64,000 nt of DNA, from positions 1 to 64,000 of the forward strand of contig NAJO01000031.1 of NCBI GenBank assembly GCA_002077065.1, written 5' to 3'. This DNA comes from Cryoendolithus antarcticus. Its lineage: Eukaryota; Ascomycota; Dothideomycetes; Cladosporiales; Cladosporiaceae. Numbering within the stretch: position 1 is the first letter of the stretch; each line of letters starts with the position of its first letter. This document shows positions 31,365 to 41,864 of the stretch, piece after piece. Under the pieces are notes generated by a model. That model saw only the letters and a list, made by a program, of their open reading frames with translations. It was not told the DNA's origin and ran no database searches. The translations under genes were made by a program, and so were the position numbers.

Positions 31365-34352
31365 TTATAGACCCCGTCCTCGTCTGAAGTAATCATAACT
31401 CGTGCTCTCCTCCCCAGGAGTCGTAGTCTCACTCCTCAGATTACCATACCCACCAGGCATCTTTGGAGGTGGTGACATTCCCATCCTCGCCGCACCACCC
31501 ACAAGTCCCTCTCGACTCGGCGCATGCCCCAGACCCGGACGCCCTCGGCCAGCGAAGCCATCACCAAAGTCACTGCCGGCTGGACTTTGCTCGCGCATGT
31601 TTGGCGTTTGGTGATATCCGCGAGGATAGTCTGTGCCACCCATAGGCGCTACGCGAGTCGAGTCCGAGTCATCAGAGCGGTTGCGGTCATGGCGCGACGT
31701 GCTGCGAGAGCGATCATAGGTATCCATTGTGCCCGTACGGGTCACGCCAGTCATGATCGTGCTTGGCGTACCCGGGCGGATGAGGTCAGCCGCTCGGCCA
31801 TAAAGCTCACCGTCACCGCCTGCTTCGTCGCGGAACTCAGGGCGGTTCTTGTAATGCTCAAAGTCCATCTGGTTCTCATCGACCAGCTCGAAGGGCGCAG
31901 GATTCTTTCCAGAAGCCTTGCCAGGCGCATTCGAGTCCATTGCATCGAGGTAGACGTCGCTGTAGCCGCCCACAGTGCGACTGTCCTCGACTGATGTACG
32001 GCCAGAATAGATTTGCTTGAGCAGATGCTGCGACTTTGCGCTCACCATCGGCGTCATGAGCGGCTTGTAGAGCACAGGGTGGCCGAAGCGGACGCCCACG
32101 CGATCGCTCTTGCGTGTCTTGTGCTCAGCCCCAGCATGCTCCTCTCGGTCTTTGATCGCATTGCCAGTCTGGTAGTAATGAATCTGGTCATCAAACTTGC
32201 GAGCGCAATACCATTTGAACGCAGCAAGCAGGAATGGCAAAGGGCCGAGCGATGCAAGCATTGCCCAATTGATCCCAACACTCCCAAAAGCGACGACCAC
32301 GAGTGCTACTACGACGTTGCCGAGGAACGCAGCAACGAGCATGCGATTGAAGATCGTCCGCCAGAACATACCACCCGACTCGTACTTCGTAATGAAGACG
32401 TACAACAGCAAATACTTCTTGAGCCACGAGTCGAGGAAGAAGTAGAACAACACGACAGGCAGCACGAGGGGCTGAATTGTCGCGAATGCCAATGCGACAG
32501 TTGCATAGTAGCAGAAATAGTTGTAGTACCCAGCATAGTCGAATGGCTGCGGCGCAGAGAGCTCGATCAGCTCGCGAGGCGTAGGCGAGAACCACTTCCG
32601 CGAAATAGAGCCCCAGGCTAGGTTGACGACCTGACTAATATCGACAGCGGCGCCCAGGTTTCGTTGCAGAAGCCAGCCGATCCAGTACGGTGAGATCTGG
32701 CAGAGTGTCGTAATGACGGAGAGGAAGAACTTACCGTGCGTGATTGCTTCCCATACGCCTTCATTCTTCTCCTTGTTGGCGTTGATGACGTTCACGACGA
32801 AGCCCCAGAGCGCTGCGAAAATCGAGAAGATGATCAAATTGTTGACCACAAAGAACGTGTACAGTTTGTGCATCACATGGCGCTCGCGGCTCGTTTTCGT
32901 AACATCGCCAGAGCTGACGCACAGTTTGCGGAAGATAGCTGGCAGATAGTAGTAGAAGATGTTAGTTACTGCCGGTGCTGCCACACCTTGAACCACAGCC
33001 CACCATTTCGGGTGGTCCAGGAGTGATTGGTTGAAGGCTGGCCACACTTTGCCCAGATTGGCCAAGTTGGCAAGGAACACTGCAATGAAGACGTTGGGCG
33101 CAGTCCAGAAGAGTGTCAAGACCGCGACCCAGAGATTGTTGATGAAGTTCTGCCAGTTCCTGTCCTTCTTCGCCATTTTCAGGTTCTTCCACACAAGATC
33201 GTTCGGCCTGGGCGCAAGTCGCACGATCGAGCCGTGAGGGCCTGTCTTCCTGGACAAGTATGCTGCGCCGTGCGCCTCCGAGATCTGATCATAGCTTGCG
33301 AAGCCATACGACAGAGCATTGCGTTTGTCTATAGTCTCTCGCACCCCCTTGATCTCGACTTCCAGGTTTTTGATTCGAGATGTCAGATATTCAATCGCAT
33401 CCACCTTCTGCCCTTTGCTGTACGTCTGGTCTTTGCTCGAGGCCTTGCACATAGGTCGTTGTGCAGGCAGCTTGTCCGGATTCTTGAGGTACTTCGCCAA
33501 GTACTTCTCCAGCTTCCTTACTGCATCCTCATGCTCTTCCACTAGCTCTGGCAGCTCCTTCACGTTCCTTGCGATCGCTGCTCTTGGCACGCTGTCCGTC
33601 GCTCTGATCTCATCTGTGAGCCTGACAACGCCGTCGTCGGTCCGGTAGTCGTTCGGAATGTCTGTGAGAAGCAGTGTCCTCGCGTGCAGACTGCGCTGAT
33701 AGTCTGGGCTGTCCAGATATGCGCGCCGTAATCTCAGCACTGCGACGTAATTGTGGTAAAGAAAGTAGCACACCACGATGTCGAAAACGTACGCCACCAC
33801 GACCAGCGCCCAGAAAGACTTGCTGAAGTACATATTCTGCGGCGTGAGCTTGTAAAAGAACGATACCCCCTGTCCGGTGCTGTAATTATCTTGCCTCTTC
33901 CTCTGCGGTGTATACTTATTTGCAGAGAGCAAGTATACGGGTATGAGCACACCGCAGCCCACTATGCTGAGCACCACGAACATGTTCCTACACATGCGCG
34001 TGAAGCGCATGAAGATCGCCGCATCCAGCCCGACCTTATCCACCATGTCTTGCTCCTTCGTCCGCATGAGCGGTGGTATCCAACCAAATATGCCCTTGCT
34101 GATCGCTGGAGGCGCATGTTTGCTATCTGCATGCTTCGCTCGAGGCGCGTACACGACATTGTTGTATGGTCTGAGAAAGCAGAAGAGGAGTGCGATCACT
34201 GCTGTGGCGCCTAAAGAGGTGCCTAGCGAGGCGAAGAAGGAGTTCGTCGACAAGGTACCACCGTAGGGATTGGCGAGCAGGTTCAAGAGCTCGTCTGTGC
34301 CACTCTTGCCGCCGCCGCCGTTATTTTGCCTTGCCCAGAACGCCGCCGCCAT
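31365..34352 (-). CDS. CSC1/OSCA/TMEM63-type ion channel (DUF221)
   Basis: Predicted osmo- or mechanosensitive cation channel of the plasma membrane or secretory pathway. Intronless, 995 residues. N-terminal TMs begin at FASLGTSLGATAVIALLFCFLRP, followed by the family's YAPR, GIFGWIPPLMRTKEQDM, then FVVLSIVGCGVLIPVYLL. A cytosolic loop with the RRM-like segment (LHARTLLLTDIPNDYR) and Lys-rich helices leads to the conserved SIVRLAPRPNDLVWKNL and a C-terminal block of about eight TMs, with FGSVGINWAMLASL. The ~220-residue tail is Ser/Gly/Arg-rich and disordered. The frame is open to 34442 without ATG; 34352 (MAAAFWARQ) is the first ATG. Related to yeast Csc1 and Rsn1. Confidence 0.92.
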   Translation of the reverse strand: MAAAFWARQNNGGGGKSGTDELLNLLANPYGGTLSTNSFFASLGTSLGATAVIALLFCFLRPYNNVVYAPRAKHADSKHAPPAISKGIFGWIPPLMRTKEQDMVDKVGLDAAIFMRFTRMCRNMFVVLSIVGCGVLIPVYLLSANKYTPQRKRQDNYSTGQGVSFFYKLTPQNMYFSKSFWALVVVAYVFDIVVCYFLYHNYVAVLRLRRAYLDSPDYQRSLHARTLLLTDIPNDYRTDDGVVRLTDEIRATDSVPRAAIARNVKELPELVEEHEDAVRKLEKYLAKYLKNPDKLPAQRPMCKASSKDQTYSKGQKVDAIEYLTSRIKNLEVEIKGVRETIDKRNALSYGFASYDQISEAHGAAYLSRKTGPHGSIVRLAPRPNDLVWKNLKMAKKDRNWQNFINNLWVAVLTLFWTAPNVFIAVFLANLANLGKVWPAFNQSLLDHPKWWAVVQGVAAPAVTNIFYYYLPAIFRKLCVSSGDVTKTSRERHVMHKLYTFFVVNNLIIFSIFAALWGFVVNVINANKEKNEGVWEAITHGKFFLSVITTLCQISPYWIGWLLQRNLGAAVDISQVVNLAWGSISRKWFSPTPRELIELSAPQPFDYAGYYNYFCYYATVALAFATIQPLVLPVVLFYFFLDSWLKKYLLLYVFITKYESGGMFWRTIFNRMLVAAFLGNVVVALVVVAFGSVGINWAMLASLGPLPFLLAAFKWYCARKFDDQIHYYQTGNAIKDREEHAGAEHKTRKSDRVGVRFGHPVLYKPLMTPMVSAKSQHLLKQIYSGRTSVEDSRTVGGYSDVYLDAMDSNAPGKASGKNPAPFELVDENQMDFEHYKNRPEFRDEAGGDGELYGRAADLIRPGTPSTIMTGVTRTGTMDTYDRSRSTSRHDRNRSDDSDSTRVAPMGGTDYPRGYHQTPNMREQSPAGSDFGDGFAGRGRPGLGHAPSREGLVGGAARMGMSPPPKMPGGYGNLRSETTTPGEESTSYDYFRRGRGL

Positions 34353-35608
34353 GGTGTCACCGTCTACTCGTTGCACCCAATGTTGCTGCTTGGAGGCGAG
34401 GATCGCCGTCCACGGATTATTCTGTACCGCCCTTCGATCCAAACGCGAAGAAGGCTATACTACGTTGTTGTAGACTTTATGCTGTATACACTGAGGATTG
34501 CTGCTGTGAAATGCTCCAAGCGATCCTAGCCTGAAACGCCGTGCAGGGTGGAAATCACTCAAGTCCCAAGCGAGTGTCGTAATGAAAGGTCCCAAACAAT
34601 GCATTCTTTGTCAAATCGCAACGACCGTCAATGTCACATCAATTCAGTAGCAGTAGCAGTGCAGAACCAAGGAATAATAACACCACCAGAATCAACGTCC
34701 CAACATGCACGCGACCCCAACCGCCCGTCGCCTGTCAAAACCCATGTCCCTGCAGCCCTACCAATCGCAAGCAAGGTACACACCCGAGACGCGCAGCTTG
34801 TGCAGTTTGTGCTCAGGTACCAGGCACATAGTGTTTCGTATTCGGCCTGAACATCGTCTAAATCAGTACAAATCGCGATGCTCGATGACGGAATTCTGGC
34901 GGGTTTGGCGCCCGTTTGGTTCCTTCACGTGGAGCGCTGACACGCGTCAAGTGCAAGGCGGCTAGAGGCGCTCGGCAGTGAGCGGAGATCGCCGGGTGGA
35001 GCTGTGGAGGGTGGCAGTGCCGGGGTGGAGGGCGAGAAATGTTCCGAGAAGATGCATTTCTGCTGTTCCCACCTGAACATGATACTTAAGATCTTGAAGA
35101 TTGAGATGGAAGGTGGGATGAGTCAAGCTGAACGGCCGACGGACATGGCTAGATTAAGTGTTGTCGGCAGAGATACGCATTTCACTGCTGGAAACTCTCG
35201 CAGTGACGCAGCACAACTGGTCGACGAAATCACGAAAGACCGTTTGTGATGATTGACAGCATCTGCGATCTGATCGACGAGGTCGAGAGCTGGAGCATGT
35301 AACACGAGAAGCAAGCAAAAATTCTAGACACTATGGTACACCCCTTTGCCATGCGCCGTCGAAGTCAGGCCAACCCTCCCCACCGATGCACTGAAGCAGC
35401 ATCCATGGTAGTCAGCCCACTGGTATCATAACGTAAAGCAAGTGCTTTGCAGCAAGTCTGCATCGCATAGCTTTCGCGCCGTCGCACGGAGCCATCGCCA
35501 CAGCTTGCACGCCCAGCAAGAAACAGCCATCGTTCACAGACCGATACAGCAAGTCTGGAGTCGTGCTGGAGAAGTCGCGGAAGAAGAAGAGAAGAAGCAT
35601 GTCATGCT
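34353..35608. other. Intergenic, no gene recognised
   Basis: 1256 bases upstream of the channel gene and downstream of NHP6. Several ORFs of 60-100 codons overlap each other in different frames with no motif. Purine-rich sequence at 34980-35060 is the only compositional feature. Confidence 0.5.
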
Positions 35609-36100
35609 CTAGTCCTCATCCTCGTCATCATCATCGTTGGCAGCGGTCTGCATGCATTGTCAGCAGGGATGCGTGGAACCAGGGTTGGGGGCAACATACA
35701 GCTTGGTAAGCCGCCTTCTCGTCTTCGTAACGCTTCTTGTCGGTCTCAGCCTTGGCGTTGTAAGGCTTCTTCTGAGCATCGCTCAAGCCCTTCCACTTCT
35801 CGCCGAGGATCTTGCCAACATCACCTATGATCAGTCAATGGGTTGCAATGGCATGTGCTGGACCAGACAAGATTGACCGAACTTGATTCCTGGGTTGTCC
35901 TCGCGGACCTTGTCGCGCTGGTCGTTGGCGAAGAACATGTAGGCGGAGAGACCGCGCTTGGGCATGTTGGGGTCTGTGGCAAGTCAGTGACCGAGGGAGA
36001 TGGGGTAGAAGACAACGAGGAACTGACCCTTCTTCTTGCGACCGCCATCGGCCTTGCCACCCTTCTTAGAGGCACGCGTGGTAGCCTTCTCCTTGGGCAT
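35609..36100 (-). CDS. NHP6: HMG-box chromatin protein Nhp6
   Basis: Single HMG-box DNA-bending protein that aids nucleosome remodelling and transcription by Pol II and III. Four short exons: 36100-36028, 35973-35878, 35824-35700 and 35647-35609, phase-consistent, encoding 110 residues. The basic N-terminus ([20 protein letters not shown]) is followed by the box: [20 protein letters not shown], then [20 protein letters not shown] and [17 protein letters not shown]. The last exon gives an acidic tail (DDDDEDED), unusual for yeast Nhp6 but common in filamentous fungi. Too fragmented for ORF calling, but the joined sequence is unambiguous. Confidence 0.95.
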
Positions 36101-38219
36101 GTTTGCAGTGTGAAGTGGGTTGAGTGAGTGGGAGCTATGGCGCGATCGCACGTTAGTACACTTGACCTGCGCGGTGAATGTGTGCTGGGGAATAAGATAT
36201 GGTCAAGCCTGCAGTAAGCTTTACAAAGCGCGTCGCCGCAGTGCAGTCAACTCAACAAGCACAGCTGACGCGCGATGCCTCGGGCGCATTGTTGCCATGC
36301 TTGCTGCACCGGTCGCAACAAGGTGATCGTAACCGCGACAACTTACAATTGGGATTGTTCAGGATGTTGGTGCGAGGTCTGGTTGTGCTGCTTCGCCGTC
36401 AGCGATTGCGCGCCATTGATGGCGACGACGACGGTGATGATGTCGACGACCGCAATGCGACGAAGCCATAACAATGAGCCCAGCGACGAGGGATCGCGTC
36501 GAAAACACGCAAAAAACGCGTGCGAGTGTAAAGATGGTGATGTGCTCGTATTGTGTGGTGGTGGAGGTTTGTATGGGCCAACTTACAGTGAGGTGCGATT
36601 TTGGTAGAGAGGTTTGTATGAAGGGCTCGCAGTGTGAGGAACAGCAGAGAAGGCTATGAGAGAGCTGCGCGGGCGGCAGCTGGACCTCACACACACGCGC
36701 CGCCAACTTGCCCCGCCATCAACAACAAGGAAAGCACAGACGCTGCGGCTTACGCGACTGATTTGAACCTCACCTCTACTTTGCGTGCTTTGACAACATG
36801 TCTCAATGGCCACTTGCGTAGTAGAGTACAGCGTAGCGCATCACTGACAGCATACCCGATGGTATGCATACGGACTCAATGTCGTTGTATGACCCTAATC
36901 ACTATTTCGAGAGCGCATCTGGCGCGATGTCCTGACGTGCCGCCCATGCCACAGGCTGTGAAGCTTCGTGAGCACGCTAGCTCTCAGCTCCTTCAAGTAC
37001 AGCACCATAAGTCGGTTGTTGTTGCCACCACGGCGATCTTTGGCGATAGCAACGCAGCTAATGTACACTCCTCCATACGCACGTCAGTCAGCACATGCGT
37101 GTTCTATGTGGAGCTCGACGTTCTCCCATCGCTTATGCAAGCAACGCGCTCAGCTCCTTTGAATTCTGGAAGACTGCCCACCAGTACCTGGACCGGGCGA
37201 TGAGCGCGCTTCGGAGCCATATACCCTCAAGAGAATATAAACGTCTCCTACTTACCTTGACGAATTTCTCCTCCGTGCTAGAGTCGGCAGATGCGCTTCC
37301 GCGATACTATCGCCGTGAGTGGTCAAATGTCCCAGACTGCAGTGCACCAACAACGACATTACGAAGACTAATCAGATTCTCCACAATCCACGAGGATGCC
37401 TTCAAACTCAGCGGGTAAATGGGTACACACACTCGGCTGCAGACACTGGCAAGCAGGTAGATGAACCAACTGTATTCTCTCCTCTTCCATCCTGTCAGGC
37501 CGCTGCAGCCTTATCGCGGAGTAGCACTGTACCGTAGGCTTGCGAGTCCGTCCAGAGGGGCACATCGCAGACACATGAACTCATGCCGCGCCATCATTGT
37601 GACCGACTTGGTCAAGTGAAGTTATCTGCTGGCTGAGCTGTTGGTCTAGCGATCGCAAACATCTCTTTCCGTGATGAGCCTTTGCGCTCTACATGTATAG
37701 CGGACTAGGTAGAAGCTGTATCCACGATACCGCACGACTCAGACTTTAAGTCCCAGAGCGTTGCAAAGTGATCAGTGAGAGGACCCAAAAGGACATCGCC
37801 GGATGCACATATGCTCGTGCTACCGGCCTGCGCAATCATTCTGTCGCCGGTCGAAATGTCTTTCGAACCGGCATTGTTCATCCTGCGTCATCCGGGCATC
37901 ATCTGAATCAAGACGCTGATACAGAAGCGGCTTGACCGTCTACACCTTGTGCATTGTGTCGCAGATGTCAGCGGTCAGCCGCGGCCACGCGAGCTACGTC
38001 ACGCAGAGTTTATGTCCTTGTGAGCGTCTCCGCGTAAAGACATGCAATAATGAATTATATTTCCATGACCTATCTCTTACTGCATCCGGATCAAGGGAAC
38101 TAGCTGATCGCTATGGCACGTGGCTCGGAAGTTCTATTTTGACCTGAGCACCGCCTTGAAATCAACGTTTCTCGCGCGAGCTCGTGGCTCAAAGAATCTA
38201 CGATCACACCGCCTCGGCG
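36101..38219. other. Long gene-poor region between NHP6 and the Rog1-type gene
   Basis: 2.1 kb between divergent genes. One ORF at 37095-37418 is listed separately with low confidence. The proximal part holds the NHP6 promoter. No tRNA A/B boxes, transposon ends or repeats recognised. Confidence 0.5.
37095..37418 (+). CDS. Possible small protein, unrecognised
   Basis: 107-codon ORF from an ATG. The central part (FWKTAHQYLDRAMSALRSH, then EYKRLLLTLTNFSSVL) has a helix-like pattern and balanced codon use, unlike the Arg/Ser-rich spurious ORFs around it. No known motif, no family recognised, no splice evidence. It may be an exon of a larger gene, a relic, or chance. Confidence 0.22.
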   Translation: MRVLCGARRSPIAYASNALSSFEFWKTAHQYLDRAMSALRSHIPSREYKRLLLTLTNFSSVLESADALPRYYRREWSNVPDCSAPTTTLRRLIRFSTIHEDAFKLSG

Positions 38220-41200
38220 ATGCTTCTCGTCCACCAAGCTGGCAGCGTCAAGATCGGCGAGGTAGTCCGGTACACTCTGACGTATACTCCGAGCAACGAC
38301 CGCATACTTCCCACGCCCTCCCACCTCCATCTGAAGGTCAAAAACACCTCCGCTCTCCCTCTTCGCGCAGCCTTCATCCATGGCCCATACACCCTGCACG
38401 TGGCAGCATACCCCTCGACCTTTAACCCGCATCATAAGGTTGAGGAGCCCAAGAAATATGGCGTGCCGGAGTATGAGCCCATGCTCAAGGCGGCGGGCAG
38501 CTGGCAGACGAAATTGACAGTGCCCGACGAGATCAGAGAGACCGGAGCGGACTTGGGGAAACGGAGGCACAGCAATCAGTCAGACCGTGACCTTGATCGT
38601 TTGGGTAATGAGGACGGTACAGGAGCTGTCACGTGGATTATTGAAGTGGCATCGCAGATTCTGTTTTCAGCAAGCGCGAGTGTGGACTTTGAAATACTAG
38701 TCGGACGAGACGAGCGAAGTCTGGATCTGGGCTTCGCTGCGGTGGCCGCGAGAGGCCATGGCGGGCCGGGACATGTCAGAGACCTGGAGAAGCAGAAGGC
38801 ACGAACACAGACGGGACGACGATCGGCCCATCAAACGGCCGGAGTGTACTCGAAGGCTGTCAGGTTACGTGTGGAGGACGTGAACGCGTTATGGGATAAG
38901 CCTGCTATGCCGACGTGGGAGGGCGAAGATCCTGCGAGCGTGAAGACTGGTGAGAAAGCAGGCACTTCAGAGGAGGTCGCCAATGAGAAGTCAAGCCAGA
39001 AGCGCAAAAAGCTCCATCTAGTCGTGCTCACGCACGGTTTACACAGCAACGTTGGTGCAGACATGCTCTTCCTTAAGGAGAGCATTGACGCGACGGTTGC
39101 GCAGGCGCGCATTGATGCCAAGAAGCGCAAGGAGACTTATCGAGCTCAGAGACGGGAGCGTAGGTCTCGACAAGATGCAAGCCAAGCAGCGGAAGGCGGT
39201 ACGTTCACGAACGAGCAGGGTGATGAGGAGACTACTGCGACCGCGCCCACCACGGGCGGCCAGGAAGAGATCGACTCTGATGTTGAAGACTCTGACGACG
39301 AGGAGACCGTTGTCCGTGGGTTCAGCGGCAATGCTGCGCGCACCGAGAACGGCATTCAGTACTTGGGGAAGCGACTGGCGAAGTACGTTCTCAAGATGAC
39401 TTATCCGGACCAGCCTTTCCTACCCATCAAGAAGCCACTCACACGTAGTTTGACGGACACGTTCAAGTCGCAAGCGGAGAAGGATAAACGAGATGGCAAG
39501 CAGGTGCATCACGGAAGTAGCGTGCACGTCGAGAACGGTACGGAGAAGAAGGCAGAGGAGCTGCCATACCAATACACGAGCATCAGCTTTATCGGCCACA
39601 GCTTGGGAGGACTAGTGCAGACCTACGCCGTCGCATACATTCACAAGCATTCGCCGACGTTCTTCGAAAAGATCAAGCCAGTCAATTTCATTGCCATGGC
39701 GTCTCCGATGCTGGGACTGAGCAACGAGAATCCAATGTACGTCAAGTTTGCGCTTGACTTCGGGCTCGTAGGTCGGACGGGACAGGATCTTGGTCTGACT
39801 TGGAAACCTCCTGGGCTTGCGAGTGCGCGCGACGGCTGGAATGCCATGATTGGCGGCCTCGGTGGCAACTCAAACCACCAGAACGAGGGCGATCCAGGCG
39901 CGAAGCCACTGCTTCGGATCTTGCCTACCGGTCCAGCTCATCAAGTGCTTCGCATGTTCCGGAACAGGACCGTGTACTCGAATGTAGTGAACGATGGTAT
40001 CGTGCCACTGCGGACTAGCTGTCTGCTGTTCCTCGACTGGCGGGGTCTTGGAAAGGTCGACAAAGCGCGACGGGAGAACGGTCTCATTGGAACCGCTGCA
40101 GAATGGGCGTGGAATGAGATCACAGGCGCAAACGTCAACGGTCAGCAGCCGCTCGATCATGTCAACCCTATGGCATATGGCAACGACGACAGTGATAACG
40201 AGTACGTGAGGGAGGGCGATGGCGATATGGTGCCGCAACCAGATGAGGACGAAACTGCTGAAGACAGCAAGAAGCTAACTAATCGCTTAAGCTTCAACAA
40301 GGCTGAGATGAAGTCTGGAGCCATAGCGTCGGACGGCGAACAAACTCAGCAAAAGGGCATGATGGATCATGTCTGGGGCTGGTTCCGGCCTGCATCTCCA
40401 GCCCCGTCGGCCGAGCAACAGCAGCAAGCTCTGTCGAAGAAGACTAAGAAAGCTCTTCGCCGAGGGCAGACCATGGGTCCTGGCGATGATGAGCTTGTGG
40501 ACGAGGCCTTGGCGGGTGTTGAGGGTACAACCCCGAATCCCACGATACAACATCACAAAGATGCTGCTCCCAGCCAAAAGCGCCCAGTGGCAAGCAAAGG
40601 CGACAGCTACCTCAACTCCAACACAGGCGAATTGCAAGCCCCACCTAAGACATCCATCTTCGAGTCAGCAGGCGACATTCTACACCCTCCCATGCCCAGT
40701 CGACAATGGATCACCGATCCTGGCAGCCGCTCACGCACAATCTTCCACGACCGCGTCTATCACCCCGAAGACATTCCTCACCCACCAATCAAGCGACCTG
40801 GCACCAAGCTCTCTCGTACTCTTTCCACTGATAACATGCGCAAATTCAGTGCCTCGAGCAGAGAAAGCACGCATAGCACCGACACAGTTGACAGCAGCGG
40901 CATGCGCGTCGAGGAAAAGATCGCACGCGCCTACCACCGGGACTTGAGCTGGCGCAAAGTCCTCGTCCGCCTCGAGCCAGACGCACACAACAACATCGTC
41001 GTCCGGCGAATGTTCGCGAACGCCTACGGTTGGCCCGTAGTAAAGCACCTCTGCGACACCCACTTCGCGGACACCTACAGCGCGCGGACTCGGGATGAAG
41101 CAGAGCCTGCTCGCGAACGCGCGCCACCGCTAGACGAGCCGATAGACTCCACCCGCGGAGAGGAGGTGCATGACCAGACTGCGCCGCGCGGACCGAAGAG

Positions 41201-41744
41201 GACGGATAGCGAAAATCGCGAAGCGCAGGATGAAGTGACGGAACTCTCTAATAGCCAGCACGGGAGCGCGAGCTCGAAGTACAGACTTGAGAGGGCTGGT
41301 AGCGCGGTGTGGGATGATTCGCTTTTCGAAGGGCCGGATGACGATGATAGTGAGATTGATGAAAGGGGATTGATGCAGAGGATTCTGAATCCGCATCCGC
41401 CGAGGGTGCCGGAGCAGGTCTACACGCCACCGGGTAGTGTGTCGGCGCAAGGCGGACAGGAGCCGGTAGTCGCTTACACTGATGGTCATAGGGGTTTGGC
41501 ACCTGTGAGTCCGACGGCGAAGAAGGGATCGAGAGTGGTATCAGGGCAAGGCACAGGTGGATCAAAAAGCGAAGCGAGTGTGAAGCCTACGTTTGATGCT
41601 GCGGATGTGGACAAGCCCGTTGTGGCGGAAAGTCTAGTAAGTGAGCCTGAGAGTCTAGACGGACCGGGCAGCATCGCTGAGGTCGGTCTGAGAAAGAGTG
41701 TGGAGGCGCAAATCTCGCCCAGCAAGAAGAAGTCGGCAAAGTGA
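38220..41744 (+). CDS. Rog1-type DUF676 serine esterase/lipase
   Basis: Putative lipase of the Rog1 family; yeast Rog1 is a monoacylglycerol lipase. Intronless, 1174 residues. The first ~110 residues (SVKIGEVVRYTLTYTPSND, then HLHLKVKNTSALPLRAAFIH) form the domain that precedes the lipase in filamentous fungi. The alpha/beta-hydrolase starts with HLVVLTHGLHSN, has an acidic disordered insert (DSDVEDSDDEE), the nucleophile elbow FIGHSLGG (Ser461), MASPMLGL and NVVNDGIVPLRTS near the acidic/His part. A long Ser/Pro/Asp-rich C-terminus includes one folded-looking block (WRKVLVRLEPDAHNNIVVRR). The frame is open to 38184 without ATG; 38220 (MLLVHQAGSVKI) fits the family start. Confidence 0.9.
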   Translation: MLLVHQAGSVKIGEVVRYTLTYTPSNDRILPTPSHLHLKVKNTSALPLRAAFIHGPYTLHVAAYPSTFNPHHKVEEPKKYGVPEYEPMLKAAGSWQTKLTVPDEIRETGADLGKRRHSNQSDRDLDRLGNEDGTGAVTWIIEVASQILFSASASVDFEILVGRDERSLDLGFAAVAARGHGGPGHVRDLEKQKARTQTGRRSAHQTAGVYSKAVRLRVEDVNALWDKPAMPTWEGEDPASVKTGEKAGTSEEVANEKSSQKRKKLHLVVLTHGLHSNVGADMLFLKESIDATVAQARIDAKKRKETYRAQRRERRSRQDASQAAEGGTFTNEQGDEETTATAPTTGGQEEIDSDVEDSDDEETVVRGFSGNAARTENGIQYLGKRLAKYVLKMTYPDQPFLPIKKPLTRSLTDTFKSQAEKDKRDGKQVHHGSSVHVENGTEKKAEELPYQYTSISFIGHSLGGLVQTYAVAYIHKHSPTFFEKIKPVNFIAMASPMLGLSNENPMYVKFALDFGLVGRTGQDLGLTWKPPGLASARDGWNAMIGGLGGNSNHQNEGDPGAKPLLRILPTGPAHQVLRMFRNRTVYSNVVNDGIVPLRTSCLLFLDWRGLGKVDKARRENGLIGTAAEWAWNEITGANVNGQQPLDHVNPMAYGNDDSDNEYVREGDGDMVPQPDEDETAEDSKKLTNRLSFNKAEMKSGAIASDGEQTQQKGMMDHVWGWFRPASPAPSAEQQQQALSKKTKKALRRGQTMGPGDDELVDEALAGVEGTTPNPTIQHHKDAAPSQKRPVASKGDSYLNSNTGELQAPPKTSIFESAGDILHPPMPSRQWITDPGSRSRTIFHDRVYHPEDIPHPPIKRPGTKLSRTLSTDNMRKFSASSRESTHSTDTVDSSGMRVEEKIARAYHRDLSWRKVLVRLEPDAHNNIVVRRMFANAYGWPVVKHLCDTHFADTYSARTRDEAEPARERAPPLDEPIDSTRGEEVHDQTAPRGPKRTDSENREAQDEVTELSNSQHGSASSKYRLERAGSAVWDDSLFEGPDDDDSEIDERGLMQRILNPHPPRVPEQVYTPPGSVSAQGGQEPVVAYTDGHRGLAPVSPTAKKGSRVVSGQGTGGSKSEASVKPTFDAADVDKPVVAESLVSEPESLDGPGSIAEVGLRKSVEAQISPSKKKSAK

Positions 41745-41864
41745 CCACTTGGAGCTGAGCAATGTACATAGGCTTTCGTCGCCCGGGTATCTGTCTATAG
41801 CAATACACACCATCTTACACTATCCTCACCCTCCCCTCCCCACTTCCCAGTCCGTCTCTCGACC

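Noticed and set aside
31524..34266. Plus-strand ORFs of 100-200 codons opposite the CSC1-type gene (for example 32013-32621, 33027-33545)
   Set aside because: They mirror a long high-confidence coding frame and have Arg/His/Glu-rich compositions without motifs.
36634..37203. 189-codon plus-strand ORF near NHP6
   Set aside because: Cys/Ser/Arg/Thr-rich, no motif, lies partly in the NHP6 promoter.
37640..37700. Possible tRNA A-box-like string
   Set aside because: No matching B box or cloverleaf could be drawn.
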